DNA of 36,941 bases from Phycomyces blakesleeanus NRRL 1555(-) (taxonomy: Eukaryota; Mucoromycota; Mucoromycetes; Mucorales; Phycomycetaceae). Below the pieces are notes generated by a model. The model saw only the letters and a list, made by a program, of their open reading frames with translations, was not told the DNA's origin and did not search any database. The stretch lies in assembly GCF_001638985.1 (NCBI RefSeq), contig NW_017265163.1:445001-481941 (forward strand), given 5' to 3'. A program made the translations under genes and the position numbers. Of this stretch, positions 12,364-22,399 are shown in pieces. Within the stretch, counting starts at the first letter, position 1. The number at the start of each line of letters is the position of its first letter.

Positions 12364-15300
12364 ATGTCCACAATTCCTGAACTCTACAACGAAAAGTGCC
12401 ATTGTGCTGGATGTAGTCAGAACGATCTCGGCTATAGTTTTGTTGCCAGAAGAACTGCTCAACGTCATAACAAAAGGGCAAGACTAAATGCCATAAGATG
12501 TGAAAGGGGTACAATATTTGAATTTATTTAATTGTATTGTAATCCATGAAATAACGTGTTGTAATAGACATGTCTACCCAAAGAAATATGATGGAGGTCG
12601 ATGATGAACGTAAGGTTTATTTAATTCAGATACCGTTAGATATTAACCAAGTGTTATATTCTAAATGTAGCTATCTTAACCCATCAACCCGGAGCCCTGG
12701 AAGAATCGTACACTCAGACAAACTCACCTGTTTGGGAAGGAGCTTCAATGTCTGACACTGAAGACGTTTCCGTTACTAATGACGCGATCAGCAATGGCGA
12801 CAATGATGACAGTGGAAGCAACAGCAATGAAATCAGTGAAGACGAAAGCGAAGACGATGTTATTGAGCTCGACGACAATGAATTGAATAGTGAAGGTCAG
12901 TTAGTGTTAAAAATTTTTTAAAAAAAAAAGCGTTAATTTTTTTTTATAATAGACCCTTTTGCCACCCCCGATATGCCCCAGAACCCAGTGCACAGGTTCA
13001 TTGCTACTTTTGTGGTGATGTTCGCTTCCCGCTATGTGGTTGACAAGGGCGCCGTTGTCTTGATCGAGTTCATCAACAAGCTTTTGACAATTTACGAGCA
13101 GGATTTCCAACTGCCCTTGAGCCTTCCTGGTCTTCAGCGCATGACAGGTTTCTCAGCCATGACCAAAGGCATAAAGAAATTTGTTGTGTGTCAGGATTGT
13201 CACAAGGTGTACGAAGAAAGTGCATCTGTCCCGTCTCATTGCGATTTCGTAAAGCTTGGTGTACGCTCGTCTTGCAACTGCCAATTGACGAAAACATCAG
13301 CATCGGGTGCTTTGGTGGCCAAGCGTTCATACTTGTACCAGTCCGTCCTTAATACTTTACGAATGTTTTTTCTTCGTCCAGGATTCGAGGATAAAATTAG
13401 ACATTGGAATCACGAGCTGAAGATGGTGGATACGATGTGTGACATATACGACGGTGCCATGTGGAAGGAGCTCAAAGACAAAGATGGCGTGCAATTCACA
13501 AAGGATTCGCGTTCATTAATGTTGACTCTCAACATCGACTGGTTTCAACCTTTCGATAACGTCACGCACTCGACTGGTGCCATATACCTGGTAGTAAACA
13601 ATCTGCCTCGCAATGAAAGATACAAGCCAGAGAACACACTTCTCGTAGGATTGATGCCTGGCCCGAAGGAACCCAAATCCGAAGAGATAAACCATTATCT
13701 CCGGCCTATGGTAGATGATCTGATAAGATTGTATGAGGGACTGGCAATCCCAACTTTCGAGTGTCCTAGTGGTGTCCGCGTCCGTGCCGCATTGATGATG
13801 GTGGCCTGTGACATCCCGGCAGCAAGAAAGACAAGTGGTTTCACCTCGCACAACAGTACATGCGCATGTTACAAGTGCAACAGACATTTCCCTCGCTTGG
13901 AAAACGGTGTCAATGTTGACTTTCGTGGGTTTGACTTCTCTCGGTGGGTGCTTCGTGACGGTGTAGAGAACAGGTTGCATGCTGAGGAGTGGGAAAGTGC
14001 TAGTACCCCCTCAGAAAGGCATCGGCTGGAGGTCGAAAATGGTGTTCGATGGTCGCAGTTGCATCGCCTTGGATACCTTGATCTAGTACGTGGAACGATC
14101 ATCGATCCCATGCATAATTTATTCCTGGGAACGCCTAAAAGATTGATGGATCGTTGGATCAAAGACGAAGACATTCAAGATGGCGATTTTGCGGCAATGC
14201 AGAAGACTGCAGAAACGATGATTGTGCCTGGTGGATACACCTCTTTGAACTCGAAAATAGGAAAGCAGTTTTCGTATATGAAGGCAGACGAGTGGAAGTC
14301 ATGGGTGCTCGTATACTCGCCAGTTCTGTTGAAAGATGTTCTTGCAAAAGACAGATTCGAAAACTGGATTAACTTTGTTGATGCATGCCGCCTGTTGATC
14401 AAGCCAACGATCACGTTCGATGAAGTCAACACTGCCCATCAGTTTCTTCAAACTTTTTGCACCAGATGTGACGAGCTGTACAACGCCGAAATCCTCACCT
14501 GTAATATGCACCTACACCTCCATCTTCGAGATACAATTCGTGATTTTGGACCAGTGTACGGTTATTGGCTATTCGGGTTCGAGCGGTTTAACGGGTTGTT
14601 AAAAAATTTGAAGACAAACAGGAAGATCGGGTTTGAAGAAACATTTATGAAGAAATTTATTGAAGATGTGCACAAAGACGATCTTGTCAACAGTTTCCTT
14701 CAGAGTACCTGCCAGACATCTGCATTTCCTCTCCTTACCAAACTCACTTCTTCCTTTACACCCGCCACCATTCCATCTATCCGTCAACGTACCTTCCGCA
14801 TACAGTCATTTGTCGAGGCTTCTGAAGATCCAAATGTACTTGTAAAAGGCAACGAACCTCTCCCTCCTTCCGCATTCCCTCTATCATTAAAATCCGCTAC
14901 CACAATGAGTGACATTCACTATGTTCATCTCTTACAATACTACAAAGTTGCGTACAACAATGAACAATTAGTTCACTTTCAACAAGCGTCAGAATCATCA
15001 TACTTTGTCGACAATACAATCACCCTGTTGAAATACATCAACATCCTTGGGCAGGTCTACAAGGGTAAAGGTGAATCTGGAAGTCGTGGCTCTCTTGTAC
15101 AAGCAAAGTTCATTGGAAGTACTGGTGAGCATATCATCGCATACACGGGTCAAATACAGTACATTTTCACCCATTCTTTCACTCCTCCACCCACCTCTTC
15201 ATCCCTTACTCCCTTGCTCCGCACCCATCGCCGCCCAACACAACTTCTTCACAATTCTCAACATACTTTTGCATTTATCAAATGGTACACACCCGAAAAT

Positions 15301-15480
15301 GATAAATCGCGAGAGTACGAACACGTTGAAACCTGCTTTCCAACATTTTCTCCTGACGATTTCCAATGTGTATTGCCAGTGCATAGAATTATGTTAGAAG
15401 TAGCAACTGCTGAGCACACAACACGCAGAAAAGTAAAAAAGATGCTGGTCATTCCTTTGCCAAAAAAACAATACATTTAA
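12364..15480 (+). CDS. Tnp2-family (CACTA-like) transposase, intact
   Basis: Predicted cut-and-paste transposase of 979 aa. Exons are 12364-12508, 12568-12609, 12671-12895 and 12953-15480; all three introns (57-61 bases) are phase 1. The start ATG is followed by a C12-x-C14-x2-C17...H35 cluster seen also in unit 1. Residues 62-138 are acidic (ISEDESEDD). The core runs from about residue 145: CQDC...C...CNC cysteines (217-247), LNIDWFQPF with candidate catalytic D333, LVGLMPGPKEP, MVACDIPAARK with D424, CACYKC, IIDPMHNLFLG with D522, and a DUF4218-like block (MHLHLHLRDTIRDFGPVYGY, about 656-675). An S/T/P-rich linker (about 710-730) and a C-terminal domain ending PLPKKQYI follow. The motif order matches the Tnp2/Transposase_21 group. 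Assignment of the exact catalytic acids is inference. Confidence 0.92.
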
Positions 15481-15611
15481 AAAATAATAAAATTATAACT
15501 CCCTTTTTTAAAGGCACACAGAAAAGAATAATCATAGTGTTTGTATTTGTTGGTACGTTTATCATTGTCAGATGGAGGATGTGGAGGATGTAGAGGATAA
15601 GAAAACAAAAT

Positions 15612-16980
15612 TTATTGAAACTCATCTCTAAAAGCCCAGTGAGGGAGAAGGGACGTCAATCTAGGCGGGACTGCTAAAACAGCATCTCTACCGAAGGACC
15701 TCTTCAACATCTGACGCGAATTGAAGTCCATGCGATTACGCATAAAATCATCAACAACTGCAAGAAAGTGATTGTACTAAATACAAATAAGTGATTAATC
15801 AAAGTTCTGTTTCATTTAAATACATAAAAAAACAAAAAAAAGCTATATACAATAATGTAAACAAAAGAAATTACCTCATCGCTTCTCCAACTTGGACGCA
15901 CTGTACGAATCGCACGGTTGCTCGAGACTCCAGGCATATCGTCTTCAGATTCGCCCTCAGACACTGCTTCTTTCTGTAAGAGTCCGTCGCAGCTCTTACC
16001 CACCTTCATATCAATTTCAGCCTTGAATGTATGGTAGGTCAGCTCGCGACGGTCAAAATGCTAGTTTATAAATGTATTAATATGAATACATTTAATTTGC
16101 AATCAAAATATACTTCTAACATACATCGGTCTCTCGACCTGCTTTTCTTGACCGAGAATTTGTCTTTTTGCGCGCTTCATAGGATTCCTTGACTCGGCGT
16201 CTCGTTCCACAAAAGTTTGTGTAGATACAATCGCTAATATCGGCCTGTCGAACACTAGTCCCAACAACCTTTGGAGCCAGGTATGCATGAAGGTCATGCA
16301 TCAGCTGTCTGTTGGGTGGAAGTCTGTAATCAACATTAACATCCCAACTGCGCTTGCTGTCGTTAGCTGCAACTAGTTCCGGCTTATTTGATTTGAAGTT
16401 GTGTTTCTTCAACTCTCCTCGGATAAGAGCCTATACTTAGTGTGAGATATTATGTTGATGAGCTACTGTACATCTCAACACTTACTAAAACTCTAGTGCG
16501 ATCCTGTTTACTAAGTTCACCAGCGTTTGCACCAGTAAGAACCACTGGACCAACAGAAGGAGCGACAGAAGGACCAACAGAAGGAGCGACAGAAGGACCA
16601 ACAGAAGGAGCGACAGAAGGACCAACAGAAGGAGCGACAGAAGGACCAACAGAAGGAGCAACAGAAGGAGCAGCAGAAGAGATACCAAAAAAAGCCTCAG
16701 AAGGTGTTGTATACCAATCCAGAGTAGAACCAACGGAAGAAGCTGCGAAAGGGACAGAAGCAGAAGCAGGTATAGTGGTAGGAGCAATAACTGCAAGAAG
16801 TTCTCCAGAGGCATCGGCAACGCTATCAAGTATTTCCAATGAATCTTTGTTCCCCTTGATAACAATGCCAATGTTTGAATCCATGGTCTTGAGACTTTCC
16901 TCCATAGCGGTGAGCCTTCTTAAAAGCTCAGTATATTCCGGGGATGGAGCCGGGGCAATTGACTGACGATTGTTAACCAT
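15612..16980 (-). CDS. Second gene of CACTA-like element 2 (unknown function)
   Basis: Exons on the minus strand are 16980-16486, 16430-16125, 16060-15875 and 15776-15612; all introns (55, 64, 98 bases) are phase 0, giving 383 aa. I chose the ATG at 16980 because it sits in ACCATGG. An in-frame ATG at 17013 would add 11 residues, and a CTTTCAG acceptor-like site between the two suggests a 5' UTR intron instead. The N-terminal part has a heptad-like helix (LLRRLTAMEESLKTMDSN), then an Ala/Ser/Pro/Val low-complexity tract from a 24-bp repeat. Exon 2 (102 codons) has PELVAANDSKRSWDV and ends basic (RKKTNSRSRKAGRETD). Exons 3 and 4 carry RPSWRSDE/YNHFLAVVDD and end in SLLPHWAFRDEFQ, matched by SLPRWAINDE in unit 1. 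The exon 4 acceptor (GTATTTAG at 15777) was chosen because the nearer TTGCAG would shift the frame. No known domain is recognised; element-end binding is inference. Confidence 0.8.
16547..16679 (-). repeat. 24-bp coding tandem repeat
   Basis: About 5.5 copies of a 24-bp unit lie within exon 1 of the second gene of unit 2. On the minus strand the unit encodes SVAPSVGP. It is multiple of three in length, so copy-number change does not alter frame. The unit 1 protein has no such tract. Confidence 0.95.
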
Positions 16981-17013
16981 GGTCTGAAAGCTATCTAATA
17001 AAATGTTATACAT

Positions 17014-17400
17014 GAGTTGATTGTTAATTATATTTGTTTTATATATCTATTCATTGTATATATAGAGTGTTATTAACATACAAAAGAAGTTAGGTGTTAA
17101 GCGAAAGAATAAAGTGTAGTTAATGGAAAGATGGTAAAAGTAAAAGCAAGAACCCATTTATTATATTACACTTGTTGCTGTAAATACTCAGGATTTCTTT
17201 AATACGCGTATCTCTATTAATACTTCCTGGAATTAACGGGGTGCAAATCGGCTTTGAACATGCTTTTTTCAACTCAATCCAATATATGATTTCTGTCTTT
17301 CGGCCTTTTGGCCCTTTGGTCTTTTGTTCTTTTTGTTTTTTTTTTTTCATTTACAAGTTTTCTCTCTTTTCTCTCTTTCCAACATTTATTATATTCACAG
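17014..17400. other. Upstream flank of the second gene of unit 2
   Basis: AT-rich DNA that should include the promoter of the minus-strand gene and the right end of unit 2. No inverted match to the sequence left of 12364 was seen. The plus strand from about 17241 is open up to the first donor at 17410, but is very Phe-rich because of a pyrimidine-rich tract (17335-17400) that looks more like the 3' part of an intron. Confidence 0.4.
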
Positions 17401-20075
17401 ATTTTCTTGGTAAGATATCTTATTCTTTAATATTATATATATATATATAACTAAAATGATAATAATTGTTTTCTATTACTACAGACACTCGTGTTTTGTT
17501 ACCTTCTGATGCATCCCCTTCACAATGTCCATCCGGATTAGCTAAGGTTAGTAAATATACTTTATGCTGTCATCCTATAAAATTATCCTGACCTTTTCCT
17601 TTCTTTTGTATAGGCCATATCGCCGAAATTACTCTCTACTATTAAACACGGTTATGAACACGGTAATATTTTATTTTATTTCAATCTATCTCTTTTTAAT
17701 AAGCACATGGCTTAACATAATTTCTATTATAGATGAACCTCCCTCTCATGAGCACATCGCGAATCAAGAACTTTCATTTCATACGAGTGTCATTGACATG
17801 GTAATTTTTTTTGTACATATAACAATATTATTTATTTTGTATATTAATGTATATCATTTACTGAAGACAATATTAGCGTCTCCTATGTACTCTCTTGGTC
17901 TGCAAATAAATCCTTTTGCTTCGGGTAGGTAAATGAAATATTCTACCACACAGTTCACAAAAAATAATTTTTTTTCAGCATTTTTATAGCCAAATAAAGT
18001 ATATTGAGTACTATGGTTCGCATTCATGACGCCTTTTCTTTTTGTCTCTGGTAAGCTATTATATTGCAAGCATAATTACATATATATATTCTTAATATCC
18101 ACGATTTCTTGTTCAAACAGTTAACACTTTTCTAATTTCATAGAACAACCATTTACAAGCAAGCAACACACAACTGGGCTTTTCTCTGGGAGATATTGTT
18201 TGGAGAATACTTGTTTTATCAGAACATTGGCCATTTCAAATTGTATGAAGGATAGAGCACTAGCCAGAATGTTCCTGAATATTAAATATAACCACTGTAC
18301 TATAAACCTAAGAATATTCTTTTCTTTCTAATAAAAACAAAATAAACCAATAATTATTATAAATAAATTAAAGATCGGAGAAGTGTATGGAAGCAAACAG
18401 TATAAGAAGAAGTCTCTAAGATTGGATAAAATAAATTCAAATACAACAAAACCCTGTAAAAACTGGCATATCCATAAATTAAACAATGTAAAAACTGGCA
18501 TATCCGTATAATCGATCTTTCATTTATCGTTCTTTTAATTGGAAAGCGGTAGGATATATTACAACAAAACGTAATTCTGAGTTGCCGTTTTAGTGCATGT
18601 GGTAAAAACCCATATACAGAAAATGCAAACACATCCTACTATCCTGCTGTTCTGACCTTTTCCTATGTTCGAAAGTTGGTCTTACCACCTATGAGTAAGC
18701 CAGCTTCATACACTTGTAAAAACTATCTGATCACATCGTAAAACCTGGTCTTTTCACATAATTAATTACAGTTTACANNNNNNNNNNNNNNNNNNNNNNN
18801 NNNNNNNNNNNNNNNNNNNNNNNNNNNNNNNNNNNNNNNNNNNNNNNNNNNNNNNNNNNNNNNNNNNNNNNNNNNNNATATTAGCGTCTCCTATGTACTC
18901 TCTTGGTCTGCAAATAAATCCTTTTGCTTCGGGTAGGTAAATGAAATATTCTACCACACAGTTCACAAAAAATAATTTTTTTTCAGCATTTTTATAGCCA
19001 AATAAAGTATATTGAGTACTATGGTTCGCATTCATGACGCCTTTTCTTTTTGTCTCTGGTAAGCTATTATATTGCAAGCATAATTACATATATATATTCT
19101 TAATATCCACGATTTCTTGTTCAAACAGCTAACACTTTTCTAATTTCATAGAACAACCATTTACAAGCAAGCAACACACAACTGGGCTTTTCTCTGGGAG
19201 ATATTGTTTGGAGAATACTTGTTTTATCAGAACATTGGCCATTTCAAATTGTATGAAGGATAGAACACTAGCCAGAATGTTCCTGAATATTAAATATAAC
19301 CACTGTACTATAAACCTAAGAATATTCTTTTCTTTCTAATAAAAACAAAATAAACCAATAATTATTATAAATAAATTAAAGATCGGAGAAGTGTATGGAA
19401 GCAAACAGTATAAGAAGAAGTCTCTAAGATTGGATAAAATAAATTCAAATACAACAAAACCCTGTAAAAACTGGCATATCCATAAATTAAACAATGTAAA
19501 AACTGGCATATCCGTATAATCGATCTTTCATTTATCGTTCTTTTAATCGGAAAGCGGTAGGATATATTACAACAAAACGTAATTCTGAGTTGCCGTTTTA
19601 GTGCATGTGGTAAAAACCCATATACAGAAAATGCAAACACATCCTACTATCCTGCTGTTCTGACCTTTTCCTATGTTCGAAAGTTGGTCTTACCACCTAT
19701 GAGTAAGCCAGCTTCATACACTTGTAAAAACTATCTGATCACATCGTAAAACCTGGTCTTTTCACATAATTAATTACAGTTTTACACATAAGAAAACCGC
19801 ACCTCTTTTCCAGTGCCAACAGCAGAAATTTATCCGGTAAGTCTGAATAATGTATTTATTTATTTTATTCTTATATCTAATTTTGTTTATTTTCTATCTC
19901 TGTTAGTACTGCCAACATTTCTATGTACCTGATTGAATGGCTTGTCTTTGAAAACCGGTTTTCTTTGGTAAGTAATAAAGCCAAACTTTATTCCATGATC
20001 TTTACTAATGCGTTTTATTAAACCTTTCAGAACAACAGTCAATGTGCACTATGCCTGGTTCTGACGAAAGTACTG
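17401..20075 (+). CDS. Putative gene of very short exons, spans an assembly gap (partial)
   Basis: A series of short exons is bounded by good splice sites: 17401-17409, 17485-17546, 17614-17662, 17733-17800 and 17867 to about 17924. These join in one frame (…LLPSDASPSQCPSGLAK, AISPKLLSTIKHGYEH, DEPPSHEHIANQELSF, TILASPMYSLGLQINPF). Introns are 66-75 bases. Later exons are 17979-18050, and after the gap 19814-19836, 19907-19967 and 20031-20075, all with GTAAGY donors; the last three also join in frame. The connection from 17924 through 18121 is not resolved: simple splicing meets stops. The middle lies in the sequence duplicated around the gap. The gene may be a pseudogene, wrongly assembled, or spliced differently from my reading. 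No family recognised; start and 3' end unknown. Confidence 0.45.
17870..18777 (+). repeat. Left copy of a 0.9-kb duplication flanking the gap
   Basis: This 908-bp block recurs after the N run, offset by 1008 bases, with only about four differences seen (for example T/C at 18121, G/A in GATAGAGCAC, T/C in TTTTAATTGG, one extra T near the end). It ends exactly at the gap and the second copy begins exactly after it. That is the pattern of two overlapping contig ends or two haplotypes that were not merged. Confidence 0.95.
18778..18877. other. Assembly gap (100 N)
   Basis: Exactly 100 N, the conventional placeholder for a gap of unknown size. Any ORF drawn across it is meaningless. Confidence 0.99.
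18878..19786 (+). repeat. Right copy of a 0.9-kb duplication flanking the gap
   Basis: It is nearly identical to 17870-18777. The copy continues past the point where the left one stops into unique sequence (19787 onward) with further exons, so the right contig extends the left one. If the overlap is an artefact, bases 17870-18877 or the matching right part should be collapsed. Confidence 0.95.
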
Positions 20076-20930
20076 GTAAGTAACCATACTATTTAAATTA
20101 AAAATAAATAAATATTTATGTAATCTAATATAATTGAATAATTTTTTAACCTTCTCTTACTAGTGAAATACCATAAACACACGTTTCTTTATAGGATTCT
20201 ATCGTATTGGAAGTATTTATATATTATAATATATGAAAGGGTTTGTTATTATATTAATTATGTAGTAGCCTATATATTAGATTAGACTATATATTGTCAA
20301 GCCGTACATATTATAAGCAAGAAGTTTTTTTTAAAAATAAAAACAATTTTTCCAAAACAATCCCTATAAAAATATTTGAAATGAAGTGCAAGAAGTATTG
20401 CGGTAGTATAGTATGGCATGTGTGAATCCTATAGTTTAGCTGTGCATAATTGTCCAATAAAAATGTTTAGATTCGGAAGACAGTATACATAAATCCTGAT
20501 TCTTCTGTTAAATGATCCAATAGAATATCATTATTTCAGTAGACAGTTTTCTCTGTAAAGTAATCCAATAGAATTCTACTATTTCAGTAGACAGTTTTCT
20601 ATCAAAAATAGATTTTTTATTGAAATCTCTGTTTCAAATCAAGTTTAATTTAATGTAACATCCAAAAAAAAAAGATGCCATAATTTGATTATTCTCTCTG
20701 CGATTAAATAGTTTAAAAGAATCTTACATCTCTATATGGATCATTATAAGTTCAGAAGTTACATGGACAACTCACAGGTAACATAACATATTGCGAACGG
20801 AATCTATAAATGCCAAATTCCAGAATTTAATTATTCTGTCACTCAGAATTTCCCATACTATCGCATATGTGTAGAAATCTAATTCCCCAGTGCTTGCTAT
20901 ATACGATAACAGAAGAAAGGAAAAAGAGTG
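20076..20930. other. AT-rich spacer
   Basis: Past the last clear exon there is an intron-like start (GTAAGT at 20076) and two possible acceptors (20163, 20194), then no coding signal. A 48-bp direct repeat, two copies (about 20513-20608), contains CCAATAGAAT and TTTCAGTAGACAGTTTTCT. A weaker third copy lies just upstream (about 20450-20512). Confidence 0.5.
20513..20608 (+). repeat. 48-bp tandem repeat, two copies
   Basis: CCAATAGAAT recurs at 20517 and 20565, and ATTTCAGTAGACAGTTTTCT follows each occurrence. A more diverged, longer copy precedes them. Confidence 0.8.
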
Positions 20931-21229
20931 TGTGGTATACACACCACAGTTGAGTGAAGAACAGACCCCACAACCAAACACTGGTTCTTTCTTGCTAATG
21001 AACCTGGCAAGTTAACAATCTCCGGAACTGTTACACACCAGACACATGTACACTACACACTCATACAGTGTAAACCAACCATTACACAACAGGGATTTGA
21101 ATTACAGGGATTTGAATAGTAGCAAATATAAAAACAATATTATTTTGTCTCTTTAATAAATAACACTCTCACAGTATCTATTTTTCCCATTATCGAGATA
21201 CTAACCCATAAACAATCCTGAATACCTCA
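20931..21229 (+). mobile_element. Solo LTR with 5-bp target duplication
   Basis: This 299-bp element starts TGTGGTATAC and ends GAATACCTCA, giving TG...CA termini and short imperfect terminal inverted repeats. It is flanked on both sides by GAGTG (20926-20930 and 21230-21234), a 5-bp target-site duplication as left by LTR-retrotransposon integrase. A second, shortened copy lies at 2278-2478. No gag-pol region or second LTR is adjacent, so it is a solo LTR left by recombination. Ty1/copia or Ty3/gypsy origin cannot be told. Confidence 0.85.
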
Positions 21230-21234
21230 GAGTG

Positions 21235-21624
21235 TTTTCTACTTAAGTCTCAAAAAAAAATTGAGATAGAGAAATACTACATACTTCCAGCTGTTTTCAG
21301 GGAATATTGCTCATTATAATTCTCATAGGGTTTATCAATATAAAGTATAAGCTTATATATATGTCAGTACCTAAAAGTACTATGCAACTACTGTAGAAAG
21401 TTATATAAAAATGTTTCACAAGAGGTCGGAATGATTTGTGATAATCAAAAAACCGTTTTTTTTTCAAGGGTATAAATGATGTATAATAATTCATAACTCT
21501 AAATATATTTGCGTAGGGAAACCCAATACTTTACAATAAGAAATTGGAAAAAATACTTTAGTATGTTGAGCTCTTCTAATGTTCTTTTACAAAGAGCATA
21601 TAATATAGCTAATAGATGTATCTA
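21235..21624. other. AT-rich spacer
   Basis: No gene, repeat or structured site recognised between the LTR and the first MITE. Confidence 0.5.
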
Positions 21625-21772
21625 CACTCTTTCTGGAATTTTTTTGGTACAGAAATAAAATGTACCAAAAAAGATGAAAACATAAAAATAGACAAACGAT
21701 TGCACTATTTTTATATTTATTCTCATGTCAAATTCATTTTCGTTTGTTCACCAATAATTTCCAGAAAGAGTG
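21625..21772. mobile_element. MITE with perfect terminal inverted repeats and TA target duplication
   Basis: The ends are CACTCTTTCTGGAA (21625-21638) and its exact reverse complement (21759-21772). TA dinucleotides flank them at 21623-21624 and 21773-21774. A second perfect inverted repeat lies inside (TTTTTTGGTACA at 21640-21651 with TGTACCAAAAAA at 21661-21672), and a third pair occurs further in (ACAAACGA/TCGTTTGT). With TA target duplication and no coding capacity, it fits a Tc1/mariner-type MITE. The superfamily call is from the TA site only. Confidence 0.85.
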
Positions 21773-21774
21773 TA

Positions 21775-22121
21775 TTCCGTCTTATTAAAGTTGAATCACT
21801 GTATCACGAAACCAAAAAGAAATAAATTAGAACCTCAGTTTGAAATAACACAAATTTATATCTTTGTGCTTTATGTAATTCAACTAAATGCTTGATTATC
21901 TCGCGTTCTAGTAATTCGTTTTTGCTGAAAACAAGTGCATTAAAGAGCTAGAGATGATAAAAAACTAGTGGGCTAAGAGACGCGGCGGGCTTTTAAATAA
22001 ATCGAATATTCGGAGTATGAATTAGCTTGAAAATTGAAATCCGCTACTTACTCCTGCAGTGGGGAAGTGATGTTTTCAGTCTCCATTTGAGTAGTATTAA
22101 AAGACAGGACACATACCATTA
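21775..22121. other. AT-rich spacer
   Basis: No gene or repeat recognised between the two MITEs. Confidence 0.5.
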
Positions 22122-22397
22122 GGGTGTTTTAAATTTAGATATTTTCATCGGCGAACGTAAAAAGTAAGTCAGCTTCTTAAAAGGATTCCAAAACTAGTAA
22201 AGTATCTGTAAAAAATATGTAAATCAAAAAGCTTCAAAAGGTTTCTTTTAGATTTTTAGAAGTTGATTATTTTTTACAGAACTTTACGTAAGGAAGTTCA
22301 GTAATATATTTTTATATTAGATGTTATTAGCTAATTAATAGAGTATGGATAGAAAATAAAAACCTTGAATTCCAAGATCTTTAAACTTGAAACACCC
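22122..22397. mobile_element. Foldback MITE, 276 bp, TA target duplication
   Basis: The left end GGGTGTTTTAAATTTAGAT (22122) is matched by the right end, read in reverse complement as GGGTGTTTCAAGTTTAAAGA; the outer eight bases are perfect. TA flanks both ends (22120-22121, 22398-22399). An inner inverted repeat is almost perfect: GTAAAGTATCTGTAAAAAAT (from about 22198) against ATTTTTTACAGAACTTTAC on the right. Much of the element could fold into one long hairpin. No ORF is present. Confidence 0.78.
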
Positions 22398-22399
22398 TA

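Larger units (their letters stand above)
12364..17013 (+). mobile_element. CACTA-like (Tnp2) DNA transposon, unit 2, apparently intact
   Basis: It has the same two-gene convergent architecture as unit 1: transposase on + at 12364-15480, second gene on - at 15612-16980, 131 bp between stops. All eight exons join into open frames, so both proteins could still be made. Protein similarity to unit 1 is high in the catalytic core (roughly two thirds of residues by eye) and low elsewhere. The two units are therefore separate subfamilies, not a recent duplication. Element ends are not resolved. Confidence 0.78.

Noticed and set aside
16485..16871. Leucine-rich 128-codon ORF opposite the partner gene
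   Set aside because: It is an alternative frame of the 24-bp repeat in exon 1 of the partner gene.
18766..19077. ORF crossing the N gap
   Set aside because: It includes translated N bases; the part to the right is the antisense of the duplicated exon region.
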